From: Crossaster papposus
Taxonomy: Eukaryota > Echinodermata > Asteroidea > Velatida > Solasteridae
Length of the DNA stretch: 64,000 nt
NCBI GenBank assembly: GCA_037893245.1
Contig: JBAIAA010000020.1
Coordinates: 1,116,001 to 1,180,000, forward strand
Direction of reading: 5' to 3'
The translations under genes were made by a program, and so were the position numbers. Shown here piece by piece: positions 24,821-35,348 of this stretch. The stretch's first letter is position 1; every line of letters begins with the position of its first letter. The notes beneath the pieces are model-generated. The model was not told where the DNA came from and did no database searches. It was given only the letters and a program-made list of their open reading frames with translations.

Positions 24821-26384
24821 CATGTTGAAGATTTAAATGTACTGGTGGATATGCAGCACCTTCTTTGTACATGTAGATTTAAATGTTTTTGTATTTTAGT
24901 GTTTTAAATAATATACATGACTTTGTGTCAGTGTTGTGCAAACACAGTGCAGCTAAAACAGATCAAAACCGAGTCTGGTCGAGTCGGGACAGTTTGTCAA
25001 ATCATCTAGGACTTAATGCCCAAAACTATGCCAACAAAGTTTTGAGCTACAATGTAAATTTGACACAAATGGCATATAACTTTATGAATGCAGATTGTAT
25101 TATTTCTATTATCAGTGATATAATTTATGTGCATTAACATTTATATTAGCAAAATTGTTGTCTTAATCTTTTGTTTTTGCAATGTTAGAAGCGGGTATAC
25201 ATTGTAATTTAATATTTACAATAATTTAATGCCAAAGAAACTATGCCAAAAACATCAAGCAAAGATAAAACAAACTTTATTTACTTTTATAATAAATCCC
25301 AATGGTTTGCACATTATGCCAAAGATGATGGTAGTTATCATCTTCACTATGTTGGCCATATTTTTGTTGATGTTTTGCCTAATTGCTAAACATTTATTAT
25401 TTTATTACCAACCCTAATTGTTGTCATTTCTTCAATCTGTATATATGTACATGTAATAGCTGATGTAATTAAAATAAGTTTTAACAATTTCAGGGTTTAA
25501 TTTAACAATTTTATTCAAGCCATATAACATCAACAGGGTATATTAATGTAAGCGATAAAATTCAAGTTTCAGATAAAAAGTGCAGTTTCTTTTATAAACC
25601 AACCTCACAATACAGATATATTGTAAACATGTTTATTTATCAATGTTATTGTTTATATCAATATATTTTAAACAACGACTTCATTTATCGCTTGTTTTTT
25701 GTTTATTTGGCTGTATACATTGTATTATGCAGGCAATATTATTATTTTTTAATCAGTCCACTGTTAAAAAGAAAAAAAAACCTGAATAGCAGATAAATCC
25801 TTTTCGCTTGAGCTTACAATTAAAAAAATACACAAAAAACAACTGCGTATTAAAATGTGCATGAACTACACGTTACCACGAAGCCTTTTTTCATGACGTC
25901 ATTTTCGACCAATGAGGGCGCAGGAAGACTATGGACTGTCATGGCGGGATGTTCCGTTTGTTAATTTATTGAGAACGTTATAATTTTCTGCGCCCTGACT
26001 GGACTAAGTTAAAATCAACCCCAAAACTACAGTTTTGTGATAGAATATGAAATTATCTTTAACATCGGTGTGAAATTGGGTTGTGGCCGCTGCCAGAAAA
26101 TGGACAAAATCCGTCTTTTTTTAAAGGTCAATTTGTTGATTCGGGAGCTTTTTTTACGTTATAAATTTCACCCTCTAAATGTCATATAATTTCCAATCTG
26201 ATTTGATAATATAACAAAATGTTTCCTTATTCAAAAGAAAATATACATAATATTGACAGCCAGTGAATAAAACGGATGTTTCGGACCAAATTCCAGGCGT
26301 TGTCGCCAGCTCATTAAGTATTCAAAAACGAGGTCACGCACAAAGTGCCATGCATAAATCGCACATAAAAGGAACGGCTTTTTA
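24821..26384. other. AT-rich interior of the nested transposon
   Basis: No gene is supported over about 1.5 kb. Short open frames are AT-biased and unlike any transposase motif I know. Confidence 0.6.
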
Positions 26385-26407
26385 GTGCGCTGCGGACTGA
26401 CTGACTA

Positions 26408-27598
26408 TGGAATAAGAGGAGTTGCCTTGGATTGGTTCAGGAGTTACCTTTCTAATCGTCAGCAATTTGTATCGATTTCTGGTATTCAATCTACTTTTCG
26501 TAATATTTCTTGTGGTGTCCCCCAGGGCTCTATTTTGGGCCCCCTTTTATTTTCAATCTACATTAATGATTTTGACCAATCCTCTGATCAGTGATGTACT
26601 TTCTTTTATCTTATTTGCTGATGACAGTAATTTATTTTATAGCCATAGTGATATGAATGTACTTTTTGACATAATTAATTGTGAAATGGAAAAAATATCG
26701 TCTTGGATAAAAGCAAACAAGTTATCCCTTAATGTTAAAAAAACTAATTATATGTTATTTACCAAAAAGCAATATCAAATTCCTGAAATTATCATTGACA
26801 ATACTAGAATTATAAAAACCAATTGCATTAAACTTTTGGGCATAATGATCGACGACAGACTCACATGGAAACGGCATGTCAATTACATATGTACAGTTAT
26901 TTCAAGAAATGTAGGTATTCTTTGTAAATTAAAACAATTTTTTCCCCGTGATATTTTAATGGTTCTTTATAATACCCTTGTCTTACCTTACATTTCATAT
27001 GGCATTCTAGCATGGGGAAATAGTGGTATAGGTCAAATTAATAGAATACTTAAATTACAGAAGAAGGCTTTACGTATAATTAACAATGTTAATGTCAATG
27101 ACCATAGTAATCTCCTTTTTTATAATTGTAATACATTGAAAGTCTTTGATATTTACGGTCTCCAGCTTGGCTCCTTCATGCAACAACTTAGTAACACTAA
27201 ATTACCAAAATCCATTTGCTCGCTATTCACAAAAAATTAACAAGTTCATTCTTACTCCACAAGACAATGCAAGGAATTTCATCGTTCTTATGCTCGTACT
27301 AAGCTTGCTAAAGCTACAGTGAAACATGAAGGCCCCAAGCTGTGGGGTTCTATTGACCCCTCTCTCAAAGCTATCTCCAGCCTGTGTACTTTTAAACGCA
27401 AGTACAAAATTAAATTATTAAATAAATATTCAAACTGATGATTAAAATATGTCTCTGCTTCACGGAGTTACAGGCAACAGGTTATAAGTACAGGTTATAA
27501 GTATTTTTTGTTTCTCTCTAATATGCTACTACAATAATTGTATATCGTGTTTTTGTTTGTTATTTGTCCTACATGTATGTAATTAGCTCTTATTTGTT
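26408..27598 (+). pseudogene. LINE reverse transcriptase, right fragment and 3' end
   Basis: Continues the RT with [31 protein letters not shown], then a frameshift near 26590, then LFADDSNLF (the catalytic F-A-D-D box), KANKLSLNVKKTNYMLF and KLLGIMIDDRLTW. A second break near 27237 precedes the C-terminal KLWGSIDPSLK region, which ends about 27438. The order and motifs fit a jockey/CR1-type non-LTR retrotransposon. No endonuclease domain is left, so the copy is 5' truncated and dead. Confidence 0.9.
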
Positions 27599-27690
27599 AA
27601 TTACTTGGTTATGGCTTACAAGTGTACATGCCCCAATGGAAGCAGCTGCTTCTGAATTACTTGGCTATAGCTTACAATTACACAATGGAC
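27599..27690. repeat. 54-57 bp tandem array (right part)
   Basis: About 1.6 copies of the same unit seen at 22030-22514, so the LINE landed inside this array. Confidence 0.85.
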
Positions 27691-27852
27691 AAAAATGGTG
27701 TCGCAAATTAAATCCAAATGGCTTTTGCTTTTTATAATACACATGTGGTAAGGAATCGGAGCAGCTGAACTCCATAGCTAACTCCCATTGCATTAGCCAA
27801 GAATAAACTAATTCGGTACCTCAAAGTGTCAAGGTGAAAGGTTATTCGAGAT

Positions 27853-27879
27853 AAAGTGCTGATGTCATGTCAGCACTTT
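27853..27879. repeat. Short perfect hairpin
   Basis: AAAGTGCTGA, a 7-base loop, then TCAGCACTTT. It lies in the intron between exons 17 and 18; otherwise nothing was recognised between 27691 and 28361. Confidence 0.6.
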
Positions 27880-28361
27880 TATGTTACGCGAATGATGTTA
27901 CGCAAACGCGCATTCTGATTTTAATTCACAAGTGGGCGTCGTGCGACCACCTGACGTATTTATACGCGCAAAATCCCTCAACAAAATAACGGCAAAATAA
28001 AAAATAAAAAAACTGTCTTGTCTATGTGCATCGTCAGCTAGAACAATTAAAAACCCTGCCCTTCTATCGATGACATAACTTCAGTTTTTAATGTTGCAAT
28101 CTAGTTTGACAAGTCGAAAGTGGATTTTTCTCTCTTATAAGAGCGGGGCTCGTACACAATCGCCACACAATGGACATTTACAAAACTTGGGTTTTATCCT
28201 TGCTTCAGATCCAATAGAAGTATACCAAGCATTGCCATTGTGTGACAACATTTGGAGTCTCTACAGCAAAACATTTAAGTCCGTTTAGTCAGAGGATAAA
28301 AATCATGATTGTAAAGCCTGAAGTTGAAGCTCAAGAACGAATCAAAGATTTTGTAAATTAC

Positions 28362-28546
28362 CTTCTGGGCAGACGGAACACTCTGCAGCGCCCTGATAGT
28401 CCACATAGGTGCCGGCCGGGCAATCCTGGGGCTCGGCGCTCTGTTGAGGGCAGTGTTTGCCCCCGGGCAAATCACCTGGGTGCGTGTGCTGGACCCAGCG
28501 GGGCAATAGTAGCTAGGGTCACAGGGACCTGTCACCTGCATATTGG
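28362..28546 (-). pseudogene. GCC2/GCC3 exon 17, one frameshift
   Basis: Acceptor TTTGCAG and donor GTAATT. It reads GPCDPSYYCPAGSST and QVICPG, then shifts at a G/C run (28459-28468), after which the Cys pattern (KHCPQQS, CPAGTYVDY, CSVCPEG) continues in the next frame. One missing G would explain it. Phase 1 at both ends. Confidence 0.82.
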
Positions 28547-28599
28547 CTGCAAAGGAGGTAGAAATATTGATTTGTTAATTATTTTCACAATCACAACAT

Positions 28600-28822
28600 T
28601 TAACCATTTTTTTCGGAATTTAAAACTGTTGACGGATAAACACATTAGGAGCAAGGCCGGAATTATTTGTCGGCGACCAGCTCACAGCGAGCGAGGCCAC
28701 AAATATAAAGGTGTGCTACCCACAGGTGCCGGCCTAAACCCGACGCAGATCGAGGTTCGTAAACAATAATCTTGCACCTGGGGATGGTCAATGTCAAAAT
28801 TATCCTGCCGCAAACTGTTTAA
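28600..28822 (-). mobile_element. TTAA MITE, copy 3, diverged
   Basis: Starts TTAACCATTTTTTTCGG and ends CCGCAAACTGTTTAA. Internal gataaacacattaggagc and gcaaggccgg segments match the family in reverse. Confidence 0.65.
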
Positions 28823-29237
28823 TATTTCAGTAATATGCACATCTGTGTAAATATCTAAATCTCTTTGTTTTAATCAGTCCCATTAATAATTGTTTGAATT
28901 GTCAGGAATGGATGGATTTGGGGGGCTGTATTTTATAGTAAATATTATTAACTGACCTAGTTTTACAATAATGGATGCCAACAAAAAAAAGCAAGAAAAT
29001 TTGCCTTCGTTTTTAACCAGCGTCTTTTTAAACAGAAATAAAAAAGGTGGTATTTTGTTCTAGTATGTTTTGTATCCAGTACTGGTTCTGATTTACATGG
29101 AATGACTGCATATGTTAGAACATTTCTTAAACTCCCCATTCGATATAGACAAAGTACAGCCGCATTTTGATTGAAAATAATGCCTGGTCATATCAAAGCC
29201 ATTTTGTTTGTGTACACTTTTTTACAGCGCATGTGAA

Positions 29238-29348
29238 CGAGTTTGAACTAGTTTCAACGAGTTTGAGCGAGTTTGAACGAGTTTGAGCGAGTTTGAACGA
29301 GTTTGAACGAGTTTGAACGAGTTTGAACGAGTTTGAACGAGTTTGACC
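29238..29348. repeat. 10-bp minisatellite (CGAGTTTGAA), about 11 copies
   Basis: Tandem CGAGTTTGAA/CGAGTTTGAG units ending just before a TTAA MITE. Nothing else was recognised between 28823 and 29237. Confidence 0.9.
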
Positions 29349-29389
29349 GAGGTTATGCATGCGGACTACGACTGTAGCAACTTTTGCTA

Positions 29390-29630
29390 TTAACCAGTTC
29401 GGGCCAGGATTATTTTAACATCACTGAGCTGACGCGCGGGATTATTTTTAACGAAACTCGATCCGAGGCAGGTTCAGGCCGATAGCACCGGGAAGCACAC
29501 CCACGCATTTCCGGCCTTGCTCGCTGCTGACAGGCATTTCTGGCCTTGCTCTTGGCGTTTATGTGTCATCCGTTTCAAATCTGGAAAAAACTTTGCATTT
29601 AAATACGTCATCCGGCACGAACTGGTTGAA
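29390..29630 (+). mobile_element. TTAA MITE, copy 4
   Basis: TTAACCAGTTCGGGCCAGG at the left and CCGGCACGAACTGGTTGA at the right, with a full-length interior matching copies 1, 2 and 5. Confidence 0.85.
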
Positions 29631-29781
29631 GTCACTTGACCAAAAATTGTAATCTATTTGGTCAAAGCGTTCTGTTCGATTGACAGGCCGGATCGGTCCA
29701 CCTGGAATCTGCTCAAATACCGGGTCCCGATGCACAGCTCTACAACGATCTTTTTTGGAGGGAGGGGAAAGGGAGATTTAC

Positions 29782-29997
29782 CAGTTCCTTCACAGCAGAA
29801 CCAATGTGTGCAATCCGGGCATTCCGAAGCAACGGCCAGACCAGTGACGTTAGAGAATGTTCCACTTGGACACGGGTCGGGGTTAAACGTGGTCCCCTGG
29901 CAGAAGTACCCCTCAGGACAAATGGACTGGTCCAGGCGGGTCGAGGACTCGTTGCAGTAGAAGCGAGGCAAGCAGGGCCCGCTGACGTCAGTTTGTG
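29782..29997 (-). CDS. GCC2/GCC3 exon 16
   Basis: Open exon from acceptor AATGCAG to donor GTAAAT, phase 1 at both ends. It reads QTDVSGPCLPRFYCNESS, ICPEGYFCQGT, CPSGTFSNVTG and CTHWFCCEGTG. No lesion. It is the first exon downstream of the Polinton-bearing intron. Confidence 0.88.
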
Positions 29998-30164
29998 CTG
30001 CATTGCAAAAAAAGATAACGCAGAGAAGAAAAAAATGGTATGAGTACTCCAATTCAACAAAATCTAAAGAACAAGCATTTGTTTGATTTGGTTGTAAAGA
30101 TTAAAGATAAAAATACAACAAACATCAAAACACAGAACTACCAAATTATTATGAAATACCTTAG

Positions 30165-30397
30165 TTAACCAGTTCGCGCCGGGATTATTTTAACATCACC
30201 GAGCCGAGGGGCATGATTATTTTTAACGAAACTCGATCCGAGGCAGGTTCAGGCCGGGAAGCACACCCACACATTTCCAGCCTTGCTCGCTGCTGACAGA
30301 CATTTCCGGCCTTTCTCGTGGCGTGTTTATGCGTCATCCGTTTTGAATCTGGGGAAAACTTGGCGTTTATATTCGTCATCCGGCGCGAACTGGTTAA
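30165..30397 (+). mobile_element. TTAA MITE, copy 5, complete
   Basis: Best family example: TTAACCAGTTCGCGCCGG at the left, CCGGCGCGAACTGGTTAA at the right, with TTAA on both sides. About 233 bp. Confidence 0.9.
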
Positions 30398-30700
30398 TGT
30401 CTCAAGCACATGGTGTGGTCATTTAAACAAAAAGTGTATTGTTTTTGTATCAATTTCCGACGATGGTCGGCTGACTATCATTGGAAGAAAAAAAGTGACT
30501 TTTTAGCCGCTATTCTGGTTTCCTTACCTGACAAATTGTGACTCAGATGTTAGAGTATTGTTTTCTCGGAAGTAGTATGGAAATGGCCGCTTCTAGAACA
30601 GCCCAATTTTGTTCAATCGTCACCCCACAAAAAAAAAAAAAAAGTTTGTCTTTTTTAAAACTTTGATCTCATATCACCGCAATTTAAAACGAGTCTAAAG
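30398..30700. other. Intron left of the Polinton
   Basis: No gene. It includes a run of 16 A at about 30629-30644. I could not find a Polinton terminal repeat here. Confidence 0.5.
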
Positions 30701-30778
30701 GTGGCGCCGACGCGTAAGGAGGAGGTCGATCGAAATAATTTGTATTTATCGCGAAGCTGTAAGTTTTTCGATAAGATT

Positions 30779-31354
30779 TTAGACACCAACTCTTCCACGC
30801 GTCTTTTTATCTCGGATTCCATACCGCTCGAATCCTTTTTTTTCCGACAGCTTGCTGCCGGACCTGATAGCCTCTTTCATATCGTTAAATTGCCTCAATT
30901 CCTTTAATATCAAAGCGTACTCTTCGTGGGATATATCGCCATCTGTAATAGCTTGAGAAATAAGATCTCTTACGCTGTTGAGTTTAGCCTCAACCAAGAC
31001 TCTAATCTCATCGTGTTTTTTAACTTTACGTCTAAATCGTTTGCTAAAATATTTTAATACGAACGCGGCGCAACCAAAACTCAAGGCTACTCCCTCTAAC
31101 GCAAAACCAACGGGTGACTTGATGGCACCGCTTATAGCCGTGATTCCAAAACCCCCACAAATCACACCACCCATCTCGGCTAGCGTTTCCGTAGTAGACA
31201 ATGTCGTAATTAACTTGCCATATTTTTTACACAACGCGCTTCGCTGTTCTCGTTGCGTCAATATATCTTTTTTGATCTTTTGCAATCGAAACACCCTCGT
31301 ACTATCATCATCTTCGATGGTACTTTTTAGATCGGGGTAAATACTAGTCGTCAT
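30779..31354 (-). CDS. Polinton ORF: 191-aa protein with hydrophobic core
   Basis: Intact frame from ATG. The N-terminal part is charged and helical (residues 1-50). A Gly/Ala-rich hydrophobic stretch covers about 55-103 (AEMGGVICGGFGITAIS, ALSFGCAAFVLKYF), enough for one hairpin or two membrane passes. The C-terminal half is coiled-coil-like (EAKLNSVRDLISQAI, EEYALILKELRQF). I recall similar proteins in invertebrate Polintons, with no established function. Its TAG overlaps no neighbour; a 45-bp gap separates it from the next minus-strand ORF. Confidence 0.7.
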   Translation of the reverse strand: MTTSIYPDLKSTIEDDDSTRVFRLQKIKKDILTQREQRSALCKKYGKLITTLSTTETLAEMGGVICGGFGITAISGAIKSPVGFALEGVALSFGCAAFVLKYFSKRFRRKVKKHDEIRVLVEAKLNSVRDLISQAITDGDISHEEYALILKELRQFNDMKEAIRSGSKLSEKKGFERYGIRDKKTRGRVGV

Positions 31355-31398
31355 TTTATTAAGACAAAACTAAAATATTTCTACTTTTAAAAGAGTAA

Positions 31399-32070
31399 CT
31401 AAAATATTTCTACGTAAAAAATTATCTCTTTATCTCTATTATTGATTATCTGGCCAAGACCGTTTTTCAACAAAAACGTGAGGCTTTTTATTTTGCCAGC
31501 TACCAACTCTTTCGAACACTTGTTATACATGTAGTTGATATAAATTGGATCTTGAGGATTGTTTGAACGAGCAGCATCACAGTGTACGGGTATACTCTCC
31601 AACAGGTTAGTTTGTAAAAAGACCGCGCTGTAAAGATTTAGGCTAATTTTTTCATAATAATTACTACCACCATTGAGCCAACCCCTGGGTAAACCTAAAA
31701 GTTTAGATAGATTAATCGATAGTTTTATGCGATTTTGGTCGGGAATGGATATATAAAACAGTTCATCGGATAAGGACTCTATAGATATATCGTGAAAATC
31801 TTTTATACGATATTCAAAAGAATGAAGATTCCACCTATCCGGAGGAATATCAATTTTTTCACGATCGGAAATTTGAAGAGGCGTCAGATCATCGATATCA
31901 CCCGTAAAACTCTCCCAAATTATCGACGCTTTTTTTTCGAGGTTATAAAAACCTAAGTCTAACACAAAGTTGTTTAACTTCATGCGACGGTCACCCCCGA
32001 CGTTATCCATAGGTCGCGATAGTTCAAAGGTCTTCTCGTTATCTGTCATGACGAACGTATGAGACTGCAT
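31399..32070 (-). CDS. Polinton ORF: 223-aa virion-type protein, function unknown
   Basis: Intact frame, beta-rich, no membrane segment. It ends in a pattern seen in a family of Polinton proteins: a Pro/Ile region (DPIYINYMYN), then a hydrophobic strand (IKSLTFLLKNGLG) and a short terminal strand (EIIFYVEIF). Such all-beta proteins may be minor capsid or penton-like, but that is inference. The last about 200 bases are repeated, diverged, at 32085-32296, showing an earlier tandem duplication of this gene. In-frame ATG codons at the start and at residue 8 are both possible starts. Confidence 0.65.
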   Translation of the reverse strand: MQSHTFVMTDNEKTFELSRPMDNVGGDRRMKLNNFVLDLGFYNLEKKASIIWESFTGDIDDLTPLQISDREKIDIPPDRWNLHSFEYRIKDFHDISIESLSDELFYISIPDQNRIKLSINLSKLLGLPRGWLNGGSNYYEKISLNLYSAVFLQTNLLESIPVHCDAARSNNPQDPIYINYMYNKCSKELVAGKIKSLTFLLKNGLGQIINNRDKEIIFYVEIF

Positions 32071-32084
32071 TTTACAAAAGTAAC

Positions 32085-32296
32085 TAAAATATTTTTACGT
32101 TTACAATTATATCTTTACCTCTATTATCGATTATCTCACCAAGACCGTTTTTTTACGAAAACGTGAGGCTGTTTATTTTATCGGCTACTAACTCTTTCGA
32201 AGAATTGTCGTATTTGACGTAAATAGAATCTTGGGGATTGTTTGAACGAGCTGCATCGCCCGATAAAGGTATATTCTCCAAAAGATTGGTTTGTTT
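32085..32296 (-). pseudogene. Truncated second copy of the 223-aa Polinton ORF
   Basis: The sequence aligns to the 3' end of the preceding gene (same ctctattatNgattatctNNcc, aagaccgttttt, aaaacgtgaggct order). It is cut at about 32296, where unrelated repeat DNA starts. Its 5' two thirds are missing. Confidence 0.8.
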
Positions 32297-32323
32297 TGTT
32301 TGTCAACAAAATTTGAATGCGTA

Positions 32324-32467
32324 GACAATGGCTTTTCGAGCGACCACAACGACTGTTTTGTGGTGCAAGAGTGCAGGCCTGCATCGCTGCACTGTACAGT
32401 GCAGCGATGCAGGCTGGAATTCCTGCACCACAAAACAGTTGCTGTAGTCGCTCGAAAAGCCATTGTC
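32324..32467. repeat. 144-bp imperfect palindrome
   Basis: Two 72-base arms centred at 32395/32396 (ACTGT|ACAGT). The outer 21 bases of each arm (from GACAATGGCTTTTCGAGCGA) match, as do the inner CAGCGATGCAGG parts. About ten mismatches lie between. It sits at the point where the Polinton gene copy breaks off, so it may be a foldback element. Frames on both strands are mirror artefacts. Confidence 0.85.
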
Positions 32468-33340
32468 GCGTCCCCCGTCTTCGCATAGTGTGCTCTTTAT
32501 GTGAGTCGGGTGCCGTCTGGACGTCCATAGAGTTTATACATGAGAAATTTTCCTGAATCATTTAAAAACAGTGTTTTGAAAAGCTGGTCGAAATTGCTCG
32601 GATTTTCAACCCCAAATAATTGTGAGTATCATGGAAGCCCTAACAGTTCTTCCTTAACATGTATAGAAGCCAGTATGCGCTTTCCAAGATATTTTGTCAA
32701 GTATTTGGCATGTTTTAGGCAACTTTTGTGTTCCCAATTCATTTTTTTTATTGGCAATATGCTAATAAACTGTTGGGGCATTAGAACGACAGACAAAATC
32801 CAAAATTAAAAAAAGGAGTGAAAACGCCCCAATTATTGGGTCTACATGTGACCCTGCTATGAGATGCACGAATAAGCCACTTTGTAATACATGTGTAATG
32901 AATGGACAACTGGGGGCATATAAAAAGAGCAAGAATGTTGGATAAATAGTGAAAATATACATGGACATGTTGTGGCATCTAACGTTTGTTGAGAATAAAT
33001 AAAAATGCCAAAGTATGATCTGTCTCTTGTATACTCATTATTTCACACGTCAAAATGGGAAACTTGTTGAGTTGAAACTGCAAAGCGAATGTCATGCAAT
33101 AGAAAGAATATTCCTATGGGGTGAAGAATAAAATATTTTCCATTTCCAACAGTTTGTTCACCTCATAGTAATATTTATTATATTGCACTCCACATAAAAC
33201 AAACTTAAAACTAGAAATGTGTTTGTGGACAAACACAGAGCTGTTTCGCATACTGTCTAAAATGACTTTTAATATTTGGGTGGTGGTCTAAGTGTGTGCC
33301 AAGTCTAAAGTCGATCAAATTTAGTGCCAAAGATATATTG
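32468..33340. other. Insert in the Polinton, nothing recognised
   Basis: AT-rich DNA without gene signals, unlike the Polinton in composition. It is part of the foreign block (about 32297-34770) between Polinton genes. Confidence 0.5.
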
Positions 33341-34015
33341 GTTGAAAAAAAACGTGTACAAATCCTATGGGGAAAATTAAACCTTTAATGTGACGTCACA
33401 TGACATCCGATGATATCATCACAATGTCATCTTAATTTTCGTTTATAACACATCCTGGAATACTTGTATACCAAGTTTGACCCTAATTGGACTTGTACTT
33501 CCAGAGATAGAGGGTCTTAAAAACTGCACCTTTAATGTGACGTCACATGACCCACGATGATGTCATCATGACGTCACCCTGATGTTCGTCTATAACACAT
33601 CCTGGAATACTTGCATACCAAGTTTGACCCCAATCGGGCCTGTACTTCCAGAGATAGAGGGGCCTCAAAACTGCACCTTTAATGTGACGTCACATGACCT
33701 ACGATAACGTCATCATGACGATTTTTCCCTTGGCCCTCCTGGGGATGGTGGTCGAGGTGTGTGCCAAGTCTCAAGTCGATCAAATTTACGAAAGTGTCAA
33801 AATCAATAGTCTGAAGAAAAACGTGTACAAACCTTATGGGAAAAAAGTTGCACCTTTAACGTCACGTCACGTGACCTTAAAAGACGCAATCGTGCCGAAT
33901 TTCTTTCAGGGACATCTGGGAGTGGGGTTCTAAGTGTATACCAAGTTTCAAGTAGGTCGGATTCACCAAAATGTCAAAGTCAATAGTCTGAAGAAAAACG
34001 TGTACAAAACCTATG
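33341..34015. repeat. Tandem 147-177 bp repeat with TGACGTCA motifs
   Basis: The segment aacctttaatgtgacgtcacatgac recurs near 33381, 33528, 33675 and 33852 (spacing 147, 147 and 177). Between are conserved blocks such as taccaagtttgacccNaat and acttccagagatagagg. Three of the units carry the 8-bp palindrome TGACGTCA, the CRE/ATF site. Confidence 0.8.
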
Positions 34016-34021
34016 GGGAAA

Positions 34022-34768
34022 ATATTTTAGTAATTTGGTTTGCATATTATTAAAGCATATATCGTTGAGCATTATTGGTGAAAATAGGGAAGATATTACA
34101 TTAATATTTTTGGAGATATTCCTATTTTTAGCGAGTATGTGTACAAATGGCTTTTCCAGGGGAGCTGTCAATGCATCAACATGTTTGAATATGATATGAC
34201 ACAATAATGTAATGACGCGATAGTCCTTTGACAAATGTTTTTGCGTCTTTTATTTACACTAAAATGGATAAATAATACTTTTTAATAGATAGATGAATTT
34301 ATTCATGATTTCAATCTCAAAAACATTTTTCTTACTTGGTTAGACTGCCAAAGAATTTGCGCAGGAACAGACTTTAACTTATGCAATGACGATATTATGT
34401 GCACAAAATCATGACAATTGTCTATTGATGTTCCAGATACATGAAATTATATCATTTGTTGAACTAACTGAAATGAACAAAACCAGAAGCCTATCTATTA
34501 AAAAGTATTATTTATCCATTTTAGTGTAAATAAAAGAAGCTCTCGCAAAAACATTTGTCAAAGGACTATCGCGTCATTACATTATTGTGTCATATCATAT
34601 TCAAACATGTTGATGCATTGACAGCTCCCGTGGAAAAGCCATTTTTACACATACTCGCTAAAAATAGGAATATCTCCAAAAAATATTAATGTAATATCTT
34701 CCCTATTTTCACCAATAATGCTCCAAACGATATATGCTTTAATAATATGCAAACAAAATTACTACAAT
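34022..34768. mobile_element. MITE/foldback with about 270-bp inverted repeats
   Basis: 34022-34292 is repeated inverted at 34493-34768 with few changes (ends TATTTTAGTAATTTGGTTTG and CAAACAAAATTACTACAATA). The central about 200 bp is unique and codes for nothing I recognise. The right end lies about ten bases from the surviving Polinton ATPase sequence. Confidence 0.88.
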
Positions 34769-34779
34769 ATGTTATCATC

Positions 34780-35346
34780 TAGGAGAAAATGGCCTCCAAA
34801 GTTGGGTATAGTTTTTTTTTTGACCACCCTGTACTTGGTGATCATATGTCCGACTCTGTCAAACAACAAAACGTACCACGAGAGGCCTTGGTTTTTTAAC
34901 GACCCCTATGTTTACGCGTGCGACCTCGACGCCGAAAATATGAACATGAACGAAGCCATAGACCTTTATCGAACGAAATTTAAAGATTTGCACACTTTGT
35001 TTTTAATCGACGACTGCAGCGCTTATCAAGCGATGAAATCGGCCAAAAGGGCCACAAGGGAGGATGCTGCATGTTATATAAATTAGCCTTTAGCGGTAGA
35101 CACGATAACCACAGCTGTTGGTAATTGACTCAAAAATATAACAGCGTTTTAAAAGATTATCGCGAACAGACTCAATGGGTCGCTATTTTTTATTGCAAAG
35201 ACAAAAACAGTTTTGATAATTGCCTCGACGAAAATGATGTGGTGCCGGATAATAAAAGGCGAGACATAAAACAATATCTCAAAGACACTCCCTATAGTAA
35301 ATTGATTTTATATACGGATCCTCGGAATAAATGGAATTTGTTGTAA
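34780..35346 (+). pseudogene. Polinton packaging ATPase (FtsK/HerA-A32 type), N-terminus lost
   Basis: The remaining frame includes a CPTLSNNKTY strand, NDPYVYAC and the Walker B motif LFLIDDCSA. After a frameshift near 35085 comes LAFSGRH, with a stop near 35124, then LTQKYNSVLKDYRE and a C-terminal strand region ending at 35346. The family pumps DNA into capsids using ATP. The Walker A P-loop and everything before it are absent: the inverted-repeat element lies immediately upstream. One frameshift and one stop also break the rest. Confidence 0.85.
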
Positions 35347-35348
35347 CC

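Larger units (their letters stand above)
22573..26403. mobile_element. Non-autonomous DNA transposon inserted in the LINE
   Basis: The left end CAGTCAGTCCGCAGCGCAC (22573-22591) is the exact inverse of GTGCGCTGCGGACTGACTG (26385-26403). ACTA flanks both sides (22569-22572 and 26404-26407). Removing the element plus one ACTA rejoins the LINE codons for HYGIRG in frame. No transposase was found inside. The interior is a GC-rich minisatellite (22651-24820) followed by AT-rich DNA. A 4-bp target duplication fits several superfamilies, so I leave it unclassified. Confidence 0.9.

Noticed and set aside
22193..24907. 904-codon HGHALHR protein and the other long frames on both strands
   Set aside because: Products of a 21-bp tandem repeat inside a transposon; no start context, domain or splice support.
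24883..25417. Small ORFs in the AT-rich part of the nested transposon
   Set aside because: No transposase motif, AT-driven composition and no similarity I recognise.
29238..29348. Possible CRISPR-like or other spaced array
   Set aside because: Units are contiguous with no spacers; this is a eukaryotic minisatellite.
32178..32561. 127-codon ORF across the palindrome
   Set aside because: Mirror frames on both strands come from the palindrome itself.
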